Position numbers and translations under genes: made by a program
Shown here: positions 34,511-41,736 of the stretch, one piece after another
How the letters are laid out: each line of letters starts with the position of its first letter
How positions within the stretch are numbered: the first letter of the stretch is position 1
DNA from: Deltaproteobacteria bacterium
GTDB taxonomy: Bacteria > Acidobacteriota > Thermoanaerobaculia > Multivoradales > JAHZIX01
DNA length: 64,000 bases
Reading direction: 5' to 3'
Assembly (NCBI GenBank): GCA_022601195.1
Contig: JAHZIX010000029.1
Coordinates: forward strand, 124,001 to 188,000
The notes under the pieces: generated by a model
The model's input: the letters and a program-made list of their open reading frames with translations, nothing else
What the model was told of the DNA's origin: nothing
The model's database searches: none

Positions 34511-35896
34511 TTACTCATGCCCCTCCGTTGGGTCCTCGGTCTGCTCAGCGATCAAGCTGGAAGGCAGTCGAGGGGAGGACAGCAGTTCCGAGAAAATCTG
34601 CCATCTCCGCTGTGGTTGATCTGAGCCGCCGCCCTTGCCTTCTATGTATTGCTGCACTAGATCTTCGCCCAGGTTGTAGTTGATGACGTAGCTGCGGTAT
34701 CGGTCGAAGAATCGGACTCGCTGCGCCGCTCTTTCCGGTGAGCTGAGGGAGTAATCGGTGAGCCATTGGGCAGCCAAGGTTTCGTCGATCTCACCATCAA
34801 GGTAGCTGCGGGCGGCTTCATTGCCGGCATACCGTAATCCCTGCAATAGGCCTTGAACGTCGTAGTACTCCTGTGCCCGAGCCGGATCGAGCCCGGCCAA
34901 GGGAAACAGGACTTCCTGCTCGAAAGCGATGCGTTGATCCCCCGGGAAGGCGACCTGAATGCCAAAATTCGCCGTTCCTTCAGCAATGAGAGACTGGGGG
35001 CTGAAAAGAGCATAGACGGAGAATTCGGTCCAGCCGCGGTCCCGGACCAGGTTCTTTTCCAAGAGCAGGTTATACACATGGTGTCCGGGGTATCCCTCGT
35101 GACAGGCGAGATCGATGGCGCGATCGATAAAAATCGGCAAATCTGTATTCACTTGGATGAGGCTCCGAAACCCTCCCTGGTACCAGTTGTAGGCACTCCA
35201 AGGCTGGTCCTGCACGTATTCCACCTCGAAGTTCTCGTCTTCCGGAAGCTCGACGTACTCGAGGGTCCGCTTGCGGCAGGCCTCAATGGCGGCGGAGAAC
35301 ACCGCGTCCAGGCGATCTGGCGGGATAACAAAATCGGCTCGGAAGGTCTCTAGGCGTTCCGCCAACGAGCCGTTCCCTGGAAGCACGTTCTCGAGTTGGC
35401 GTTGAATCTCTAGGAAGCTCTCCGGGGAGTGAGTCGGAGCTACCGCGTCGTAGAGAGCTTTGGATTCCTCGTCGAAACTCATTGTCTCGCCGGCCAGGAA
35501 GCTCACTCGGGCTTCTAACGACTGCAGTTGGCGGGTCAGGTAGGAGTGCCGAAGCTGAGTTAGCTCATCTGCATCGTCGGGTGGAGGGGAAGCTCCCAGA
35601 GAGGCCAGTAGATTCTTAGCTTCTTGGGCCAGGCCATCAAGACTCTTGGCTTCGGATTTGGCTTCCTCCCGCCACTGCTCGGGGCCGTAGTAGGCGTCCA
35701 CATAATTGGCGTCGTGCTCTCCGACGGCGAGCACGAGACGGGTGTATTTCTCTCCAATCTCATTCATGGCTGCCAGGCTATCAGCAGGCGTCACTGACTC
35801 TGTCGAGGGTGCTTGGCAGGCCAGCGGTAGGGTGAGCAAAGAGGTCAGGACGGTCACCGCAAGGGCGTTGGTAGGGCTAGTTTTGTCGGTTTTCAT
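34511..35896 (-). CDS. DUF885-type metallo-hydrolase lipoprotein
   Basis: A 461-residue lipoprotein (lipobox LPLAC near residue 27) with the DUF885-type motif HEGYPGHHVYNLLLEK near residue 265, which in this family stands for a zinc-peptidase-like HExxxHH site. A downstream Glu in LIAEGTANFG is the probable third ligand. The rest is helical, as in M32/DUF885 proteins. A hypothesis from family knowledge is peptidase action in the periplasm; substrates are unknown. The start has no Shine-Dalgarno; GACAAT 6 nt before the ATG could be a weak -10 of another leaderless message. Confidence 0.82.
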   Translation of the reverse strand: MKTDKTSPTNALAVTVLTSLLTLPLACQAPSTESVTPADSLAAMNEIGEKYTRLVLAVGEHDANYVDAYYGPEQWREEAKSEAKSLDGLAQEAKNLLASLGASPPPDDADELTQLRHSYLTRQLQSLEARVSFLAGETMSFDEESKALYDAVAPTHSPESFLEIQRQLENVLPGNGSLAERLETFRADFVIPPDRLDAVFSAAIEACRKRTLEYVELPEDENFEVEYVQDQPWSAYNWYQGGFRSLIQVNTDLPIFIDRAIDLACHEGYPGHHVYNLLLEKNLVRDRGWTEFSVYALFSPQSLIAEGTANFGIQVAFPGDQRIAFEQEVLFPLAGLDPARAQEYYDVQGLLQGLRYAGNEAARSYLDGEIDETLAAQWLTDYSLSSPERAAQRVRFFDRYRSYVINYNLGEDLVQQYIEGKGGGSDQPQRRWQIFSELLSSPRLPSSLIAEQTEDPTEGHE

Positions 35897-36212
35897 GGAG
35901 AAATTGTCTCATAGAAGGGCTCGGGAGGGATCCGAGTCTCGGGACCTCGGAATCCGCTAGATGCCTTTTATGAAAGGGGGAAATGTGTCTTCAATGCCAT
36001 ACTTCGGGAGATTCCCCGGGATTCTGTGGCATTTCTAAGGGGAAAAGCAGCCCAAGGTAGCGTAAACTATCTGCGCAATTCGGTCCCCGAGGTCTGAGTC
36101 GTCCGACATCTCGCCGGGATGGATGGGGGGCCGAGCAACCGGTAGAGATGCCGAAGGAAAAATGTTCAAGGAGATGAACGCTTGATGAAAAGTTTCAGAG
36201 AGGATCGCGCTG
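35897..36212 (+). promoter_or_regulatory. Structured leader upstream of infC
   Basis: This 316-nt gap holds no gene. An outer 7-bp inverted repeat AATGCCA (35993-35999) / TGGCATT (36027-36033) encloses a smaller CGGG...CCCG hairpin, giving a two-part stem about 180 nt before the infC start. It may be a leader or operator element. AGAGAGGA at 36197-36204 is the infC ribosome binding site. Confidence 0.4.
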
Positions 36213-36767
36213 GTGAGACGAGGTAGATTCGCCCCACCACCAAAGCAGGACACAGTTCGAGTCAACGAGCGGATTCGCAAGAGCCCCGTGCGGCTGATCG
36301 ATTCCGATGGCGCTCAGTTAGGGATCGTCCCACTGGAAGATGCCCGTCGCCGTGCGGAAGACCAGAATCTAGATTTAGTGGAGGTCGGCGCCACCGCGGA
36401 CCCACCGGTCGTCAAGATCCTAGATTGGGGTAAAACCCGGTTCGAGAAAGAGAAGCAAGCCCGCGAGTCGAAGAAGAAAGCTGTGACCATCGAGGTCAAG
36501 GAAGTGAAGTTCCGCCCGACCATCGGAGAGAACGACTTCCTGATCAAAGCGAAGCGTGCCATGCGATTCCTCAAACAAGGCAAGAAGGTGAAGATCACCG
36601 TATTCTTTCGCCTGCGGCAACTCCGAAGGCCTGAATTGGGGGAGAAGATCCTCGACAATGTGTCTGAGATGATCCAGGAGGTCGGAGAAGTCGAGGTTCG
36701 TTCCCGTCTCGAGGGACGCCAAATGACGATGATTCTCGCTCCTCATCCTCAGAAGGCCAAAACCTAG
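36213..36767 (+). CDS. infC: Translation initiation factor IF-3
   Basis: A 184-residue IF-3. N-terminal domain: VRVNERIRKSPVRLIDSDG, LDLVEVGATADPPVVKILDWGK. A charged linker follows (FEKEKQARESKKK), then the C-terminal domain with KEVKFRPTIGENDF and GKKVKITVFFR. It binds the 30S subunit and checks start codons. The first codon is GTG, 8 nt after AGAGAGGA; IF-3 genes often use non-AUG starts as part of self-regulation. The usual rpmI and rplT partners do not follow. A small hairpin (36766-36780) overlaps the stop codon. Confidence 0.96.
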   Translation: MRRGRFAPPPKQDTVRVNERIRKSPVRLIDSDGAQLGIVPLEDARRRAEDQNLDLVEVGATADPPVVKILDWGKTRFEKEKQARESKKKAVTIEVKEVKFRPTIGENDFLIKAKRAMRFLKQGKKVKITVFFRLRQLRRPELGEKILDNVSEMIQEVGEVEVRSRLEGRQMTMILAPHPQKAKT

Positions 36768-36791
36768 GCCTCGGGGGCCTGTCTGCCGGAG

Positions 36792-36817
36792 AGCTCGGGC
36801 TGCCTCCCTCCCGAGCT
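36792..36817 (+). terminator. Hairpin after infC
   Basis: AGCTCGGG / CCCGAGCT is a perfect 8-bp inverted repeat with a 10-nt loop in the 69-nt space between infC and the next gene. There is no T tract, so termination would be partial at best. Confidence 0.4.
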
Positions 36818-36836
36818 TGCCTGTAGTCCAACTCCT

Positions 36837-37403
36837 ATGATCAACCTTCTGACAGAAGAACGCCTAGGCCAGGGCCTGGACTACCAGGCTTTTCGGTCCC
36901 GGGTTAACCGCAACGGTGAGATCTTCGACGAAGCTTGGCAAGAGTCGCCGGTGTTTTCCGACGCCGATCTGGCAACGCTGCGTAAGCTGCCGCCACTCAC
37001 GGTGGTCGCCATCGCCGAAGATTGGTGTCCGGATGTCTTTCATACTCTCCCCACCTGGGCCAAGCTCGGAGAGCTACTGCCCGATTGGGACTGCAGAATC
37101 TTTCCTCTCGATGAGAACCCCGACCTCATGGAGGCCTTCCTCTACAAGGGGAGGGCCAAGCGCATTCCCGTCTACGCTTTTTTCGATCAGAGAGGCTACC
37201 TTCAGGCTTGGTGGTCTGGCCGCTGTAGGCAGGCTCAAGAAGCTCTGGATGGGCATCTGGGGGGACGTACCTTCGCCGAGCTATCGGCCGAGGAGAAAAG
37301 CGGGCTGACCGAATTTCTCAATGCTGGCTACCGAGAGAGCTTTCGTCGTCAAAATTTTCTAGAGATAATGGCCCTTCTCAAGGCCTTCTTTCACGTTTCC
37401 TGA
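36837..37403 (+). CDS. Thioredoxin-like protein with a single active-site Cys
   Basis: A 188-residue cytoplasmic protein of the thioredoxin-like family typically annotated from WCxDC motifs. Here the site reads AEDWCPDVFHTLP (Cys near residue 63), so the resolving Cys is replaced by Val. The cis-Pro region is KRIPVYAFFDQRG. The C-terminal 60 residues are helical. It could be a monothiol oxidoreductase, or be redox-inactive. It follows infC by 69 nt with a hairpin between them. Confidence 0.75.
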   Translation: MINLLTEERLGQGLDYQAFRSRVNRNGEIFDEAWQESPVFSDADLATLRKLPPLTVVAIAEDWCPDVFHTLPTWAKLGELLPDWDCRIFPLDENPDLMEAFLYKGRAKRIPVYAFFDQRGYLQAWWSGRCRQAQEALDGHLGGRTFAELSAEEKSGLTEFLNAGYRESFRRQNFLEIMALLKAFFHVS

Positions 37404-37432
37404 GATCTCCACTCCAGTTCCCCTGAGCACCC

Positions 37433-37963
37433 TCATTTCTTCCAGCCTCGACTCTGAATCGCGACGCCAATCAAGGTGAGCGCCAAAAAGGCGAGGCCAG
37501 CTGTCGGACCCTGAAGATCGAAGGGAGTGAGTAGGGTCGAAGCTCCAATCAAGGAAGAGAAGACGATCAGGGCTGCCTCGACCAGCAGAGTCGAAAGAAA
37601 GAGCCCGAAGAGGGCTCCGACACCGAAGGCGAGCCACGGCGCGGTCTCCGGGGCGAAAGCGGTCGATTGCACCAAGTAGAGTGCCCCCAGGCCTCCCCCG
37701 AGAATGCCGAGCAGGGGGACAGCCAATCGGCGCGCCAGCTTCACCACGAGCAGTCCGCCGAGGCCGCAAAGGATAGCGACTGCGATGCTCCATCCTTGAT
37801 CTAACTCCAGCGGCAACCGGGACGCCAAGATCGTGCCGGCCGCGAATCCAGCTACTGCCAAGACCAGCCAGAACAATCTGCGCCCTGCGATGAGAAGAAA
37901 AATCCCGGCGATAGCAGCCACGATTTGGGAATCGAAGTGAGTGAGATCTGGCGGCCAAGTCAT
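37433..37963 (-). CDS. Polytopic membrane protein
   Basis: A 176-residue protein with about seven hydrophobic segments and the small-residue pattern of DUF4203/TMEM198-like membrane proteins (GIFLLIAGRRLFWLVLAVAGFAAG, LLGILGGGLGALYLVQ). Function unknown. The longer frame to 38212 overlaps the divergent TetR gene; ATG 37963 has TAGAAT 8 nt upstream and no Shine-Dalgarno. Confidence 0.75.
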   Translation of the reverse strand: MTWPPDLTHFDSQIVAAIAGIFLLIAGRRLFWLVLAVAGFAAGTILASRLPLELDQGWSIAVAILCGLGGLLVVKLARRLAVPLLGILGGGLGALYLVQSTAFAPETAPWLAFGVGALFGLFLSTLLVEAALIVFSSLIGASTLLTPFDLQGPTAGLAFLALTLIGVAIQSRGWKK

Positions 37964-37971
37964 GGTTCCAG

Positions 37972-37977
37972 ATTCTA
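37972..37977 (-). promoter_or_regulatory. -10 box for a leaderless start (membrane protein)
   Basis: On the minus strand TAGAAT, one mismatch from consensus, ends 8 nt before ATG 37963, with no Shine-Dalgarno between. Confidence 0.5.
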
Positions 37978-38042
37978 TCGGCTTGACGCCCTTCCGCCCA
38001 GGAGAGGTTTCTAGGTGATTTTTCAGGGGGTCTGCTGAGGCC

Positions 38043-38072
38043 TTGACAGAGAAGAGAGCTGAAGGGGATAAT
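38043..38072 (+). promoter_or_regulatory. Promoter of the RND efflux operon
   Basis: A perfect TTGACA (38043-38048), an 18-nt spacer and GATAAT (38067-38072) lie 25 nt before the TetR start codon. GAGG at 38086-38089 supplies a ribosome binding site, so this message has a leader. No clear palindromic TetR operator is visible by eye. Confidence 0.65.
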
Positions 38073-38096
38073 TCAAACGTTCGATTGAGGTATCTT

Positions 38097-38894
38097 ATGA
38101 AGCCAAATGATCCCACCAAAGTCAAGACAGGAACTCGGGAAGCGCTCTTGGATTCCGCGGAGGTCCTGTTCTCCGATCTCGGGATCGCGGGAACCTCCCT
38201 GCGAGCGGTCACGAGTCATGCGGGAGCTAATTTGGCGGCTGTGAATTACCACTTCGTTTCCAAGGAAGGCCTGGTGCGGGAGGTGTTCCGCCGTCGTTTG
38301 GCCCCGGTTTCTGCCGAACGCCTTCGTCTTCTAGATCTGGCTCGAGGGGAGTCGGCGCCGGAGGCCGCGCCGGTGGCGGTGATCGTCGAAGCCTTCGTCG
38401 CTCCTGTGTTGCGCATGGGAGAAGACCAGCCCGAGAAGACTCGCAATTTCAAGCGCCTTCTCGGGCGCACCCTCTCGGAGCCCGGTGACGAGATGAGCAA
38501 GATCGTGATGGAGCAATTTCGAGAAGTGGGGGAGCGTTTCTTGAAGGCATTTCAGGAGGCGCTGCCGGGGGTCCCGCTGGATATCTTGATGTGGCGATTT
38601 CATTTCATGGTTGGCAGTCTGATCCAGGTGACTCTCAATGGCGCTTTGATCGAGAGGCATACCGCTGGTCGGTGTGACGCCTCCAACATTCCAGAGCTGA
38701 CAGCTCGCCTTGTGGAATCTCTGGCAGCTGCCTTCGAGGCCTCCGTCTCGGGCTTCCGTTCACCACCGAAGGCGGCTAGGTCTTCCCAAGGCAACGCCGC
38801 AGAGATTTCGCCGGAGAGGCGAAAGCAGGCCGAATCTCACCAGCAACCGGATGGTGATTCTTCGAGCATTTTCCCTTGGGAGGAAGGCTTCTGA
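38097..38894 (+). CDS. TetR family regulator of the efflux operon
   Basis: A 265-residue regulator. The N-terminal helix-turn-helix is typical: REALLDSAEVLFSDLGIAGTSLRAV..HAGANLAAVNYHF..KEGLVREVFRRRL. The C-terminal ligand domain resembles the CecR/DUF1956-type group (FKRLLGRTLSEPGDEM, WRFHFMVGSLIQVTLNG). It probably represses its own operon in the absence of an efflux substrate. Start at 38097 (MKPND) is chosen for the GAGG 7 nt upstream; the TTG at 38043 is part of the -35 box. Its stop and the start of the channel gene overlap by one base (TGATG). Confidence 0.87.
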   Translation: MKPNDPTKVKTGTREALLDSAEVLFSDLGIAGTSLRAVTSHAGANLAAVNYHFVSKEGLVREVFRRRLAPVSAERLRLLDLARGESAPEAAPVAVIVEAFVAPVLRMGEDQPEKTRNFKRLLGRTLSEPGDEMSKIVMEQFREVGERFLKAFQEALPGVPLDILMWRFHFMVGSLIQVTLNGALIERHTAGRCDASNIPELTARLVESLAAAFEASVSGFRSPPKAARSSQGNAAEISPERRKQAESHQQPDGDSSSIFPWEEGF

Positions 38895-40438
38895 TGAGGC
38901 GCAGCAAAGCTCTAGTGACAGGAGTCCTGGGAGGTCTTCTGGTTGCAACCTCTGGCTGTCTCTCCACCTCCCGGGGGATATCTGAGTTGGAGGTCGAGAT
39001 ACCCGATCGATGGTCTTCCCAGGAGGGAGGGCAAGAGGCGGCGCCCGACGAGCACCCGTGGTGGGAGAGTTTCGGAGATGCGAGGTTGTCTGATCTGATC
39101 GAAGAGGCACTGGAACACAACCAGGATCTAGTTGCGGCAGAGGCGCGCCTTCGCCAGGCGGAGCAAAGGGCGAGGATTGCTGGCGCAGACCTGAAACCGC
39201 AACTTTCCGCTGGCTTGAATGGCTCTCGTTCGCGCCGAAATTTCATCGGTTTTCCCTTTCCGGGTGGTGAGGAGCAGGTTTCAAGCTCCACCACGACGAA
39301 TTTCGGAGTCTCCCTGGACATTAGTTGGGAGGTGGATCTCTGGGGCCGCCTGCGCGCTGGACATGTTGCTTCCAGAGCAGACTTCAGAGCAGCTTCGTGG
39401 GACCTCGAAGGGGCGCGGCTTTCCTTGGCGGGACAAACCGCCAAGGCGTGGTTTGCCTTGACGGAGGCGCAACACCAGGTGATGTTGGCGCAGCAGACAC
39501 GGGCCTCCCGTCAGGATACCGCTGCCATGATTCGCCGCCGCTATGAGCAGGGGCTTCGCTCCTCCGTTGATCTTCGGTTGGCGTCTGCTGGCGACGCGAC
39601 AGCGCTGGCGGCAGTCGCCGCACGGGAGAGGCAGCTGGATGGAGCGAGGCGCCAACTCGAGGTGCTCCTTGGCAGATATCCGAGCGGTGAGGTTGCGCCC
39701 GCTGAGGATTGGACGGAAGCCCTGGAGCCGGTGGAACCTGGCCTACCGGCTCAATTACTCGCTCGGCGGCCGGATTTACGAGCCGCCCAGCAGCGAATGG
39801 TCGCCCGGGACGCCCAAGTCTCTCAGGCCAAAGGAGCATTGCTGCCGACGCTTCGCCTCACCGGTGGGGCAGGCCAGAGCGGAGAAGAGCTTGCAGATCT
39901 TCTCGATGGGGACTTTTCCGTTTGGAGCTTGGCAGCGGGCTTGCTCCAGCCCCTATTCCAAGGGGGGCGCCTACGAGCGGGGGTCAGCTTGGCGGAGGCT
40001 TCACGGGATGAAGTTCTCGCGAGCTATTTCCAGGCTGCCCTACGGGCCTTTGGCGAAGTCGAAATGGCGCTGGTATCGGGGGAGTTTCTGGCCCGCCAGG
40101 AAGAAGCGCTAGCGGAGGCCGCAAAACAGGCCCAAGGGGCTGAGGAGGTCTCCCAGCAGCGTTATGTCGCTGGCTTGGCCGATTACTTGGAAGTTCTCGA
40201 AAGCCAGCGACAGGCAGTGGACTTTCAGAGCCGATACTTGGACCTGCGTCGCCAGCGGCTAGCTTCTCGCGTCGATCTCTATCTAGCTCTAGGCGGAGGT
40301 TTCAGTAGTGCCCGGGAAGGGCTCGAGCAACCTATGGGGGCGACCGACGCCAGCCCAGGGACGGCGGGGGCCGGGGCCGGGTTGTCGGCGGAATCAGTTT
40401 CGACAGAAAACGGATCGATCGGGACCACGTCCCGGTGA
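38894..40438 (+). CDS. RND efflux outer-membrane channel (NodT/OprM family)
   Basis: A 514-residue TolC-like lipoprotein. The signal peptide ends in TSGC near residue 22. FGDARLSDLIEEALEHNQDL, LRQAEQRARIAGADLKPQLSAG, and the second repeat LARRPDLRAAQQRMVARDAQV are standard for NodT-type channels, which span outer membrane and periplasm. The C-terminus has a Gly/Ala-rich extension of about 35 residues. It is coupled by TGATG to tetR upstream and followed by the adaptor gene. Confidence 0.93.
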   Translation: MRRSKALVTGVLGGLLVATSGCLSTSRGISELEVEIPDRWSSQEGGQEAAPDEHPWWESFGDARLSDLIEEALEHNQDLVAAEARLRQAEQRARIAGADLKPQLSAGLNGSRSRRNFIGFPFPGGEEQVSSSTTTNFGVSLDISWEVDLWGRLRAGHVASRADFRAASWDLEGARLSLAGQTAKAWFALTEAQHQVMLAQQTRASRQDTAAMIRRRYEQGLRSSVDLRLASAGDATALAAVAARERQLDGARRQLEVLLGRYPSGEVAPAEDWTEALEPVEPGLPAQLLARRPDLRAAQQRMVARDAQVSQAKGALLPTLRLTGGAGQSGEELADLLDGDFSVWSLAAGLLQPLFQGGRLRAGVSLAEASRDEVLASYFQAALRAFGEVEMALVSGEFLARQEEALAEAAKQAQGAEEVSQQRYVAGLADYLEVLESQRQAVDFQSRYLDLRRQRLASRVDLYLALGGGFSSAREGLEQPMGATDASPGTAGAGAGLSAESVSTENGSIGTTSR

Positions 40439-40446
40439 GGAGCGCC

Positions 40447-41736
40447 ATGGAAACTTCCGAACTCCATCCATCTGACTCTGGGGGTCTCGACGAGCCTGCG
40501 TGGAGCGGCGCCGAGGAAGCGCCGCCCGGGAAGCGTAGATGGATCTTGCCTTTCGTTTTCCTTCTCCTTGGCCTTGGGGTCCTCGCCCTGCTCGTCAAGA
40601 GCCGTCCCCAGGTGGAGCGGGAGGTCGCTCCCGTGGTTCCGCCTTTGGTGCGAACCGTAACGGTCGAACCGAAGAGGTTGGCCCTGACGGTAGAGTCCCA
40701 AGGGACGGTGCAGCCATCCACTGAGGCATCTCTAGTGGTCGAGGTTCCCGGCAAGGTGGTGTGGGTGTCCCCCTCTTTCGCTGCCGGTGGTTTCTTTCGG
40801 GCAGGAGAGCCCTTGGTGCGATTGGATAGGAGGGACTTCGAGCTCGCTGTGGTACGGGCTCAAGCGGAAGTATCCAGGTCGAACGTTCGTTTGAGTCAGA
40901 TTGAGGCAGAGGCTGCTCTAGCGAAAGCGGAGTGGCAGGAATTAGGCGAGGGGCGGGTCGCCAGTCCATTGGTCCTCCGACTGCCTCAGGTGGAAGAGGC
41001 GAAAGCGGTCGTCCAGGCGGCTGAGGCAAGCCTGCAGGTAGCGAAACTCAACCTGGAGAGAACCACGATTCGATCTCCCTATGCGGGGAGAGTCCGCATC
41101 AAACAGGCCGACCTCGGGCAGTACCTGGCTCCCGGGCAGCCGGTCGGTGGAATCTACGGTGTCGACTATGCCGAAGTACGACTCCCCGTACCCAACGCTC
41201 AGCTGGCCTACCTCGAACTCCCCTTGGCCTATCGAGACGAAGGGGGCAGCGAGCCGGGACCGGTGGTAGAGCTTTCGACGGTATTTGCCGGTCGCACTCA
41301 TCACTGGCAAGGTCGCATCGTTCGGACGGAAGGAGAAATCGATCCCCAGAGTCGGCTGGTGAATCTAGTCGCCCGGGTCGACGATCCCTATGGGCGAGGT
41401 CAAGACGAGCTACGGCCTCCCTTGGCCGTGGGGCTGTTCGTCGAGGCTGAGATCCAGGGGATGACCTTGAACGACGTGACGACGCTGCCCCGCAGTGCTC
41501 TTCTCAGCACTGCTCTTCCCAACAGTGCCAACAATGAGTATCGAGTTCTAGTTCTGGACCGGGAGGATCGGCTGCGCTTTCGTTCAGTCGAGGTGCTGCG
41601 CCGCAGCGGTAGTGAGGTACTGGTCTCAGGAGGTCTGTCCCGCGGTGAGCGAGTGTGTATCTCTACCCTCGAAGCACCAGTGGACGGCATGGTGGTACGG
41701 ACTCTCGCGGAGCCTGCCGAGGAGGCAGCATCTTGA
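40447..41736 (+). CDS. RND efflux periplasmic adaptor (MFP)
   Basis: A 429-residue membrane-fusion protein. One N-terminal transmembrane segment (about residues 25-42), a lipoyl half-motif VEVPGKVVWV, a helical hairpin (about 100-165), then the second half-motif ERTTIRSPYAGRVRIKQADLGQYLAPG and beta-barrel. ATG 40447, with AGGAG just upstream, is chosen over a GTG at 40435 that would overlap the previous stop by 4 nt; either is possible. It links the pump to the outer-membrane channel. Confidence 0.9.
   Translation: METSELHPSDSGGLDEPAWSGAEEAPPGKRRWILPFVFLLLGLGVLALLVKSRPQVEREVAPVVPPLVRTVTVEPKRLALTVESQGTVQPSTEASLVVEVPGKVVWVSPSFAAGGFFRAGEPLVRLDRRDFELAVVRAQAEVSRSNVRLSQIEAEAALAKAEWQELGEGRVASPLVLRLPQVEEAKAVVQAAEASLQVAKLNLERTTIRSPYAGRVRIKQADLGQYLAPGQPVGGIYGVDYAEVRLPVPNAQLAYLELPLAYRDEGGSEPGPVVELSTVFAGRTHHWQGRIVRTEGEIDPQSRLVNLVARVDDPYGRGQDELRPPLAVGLFVEAEIQGMTLNDVTTLPRSALLSTALPNSANNEYRVLVLDREDRLRFRSVEVLRRSGSEVLVSGGLSRGERVCISTLEAPVDGMVVRTLAEPAEEAAS

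Noticed and set aside
41655..41732. N-terminal 26-residue extension of the RND permease
   Set aside because: It lies wholly inside the adaptor gene and is not similar to RND N-termini; TTG 41733 has a good ribosome binding site.
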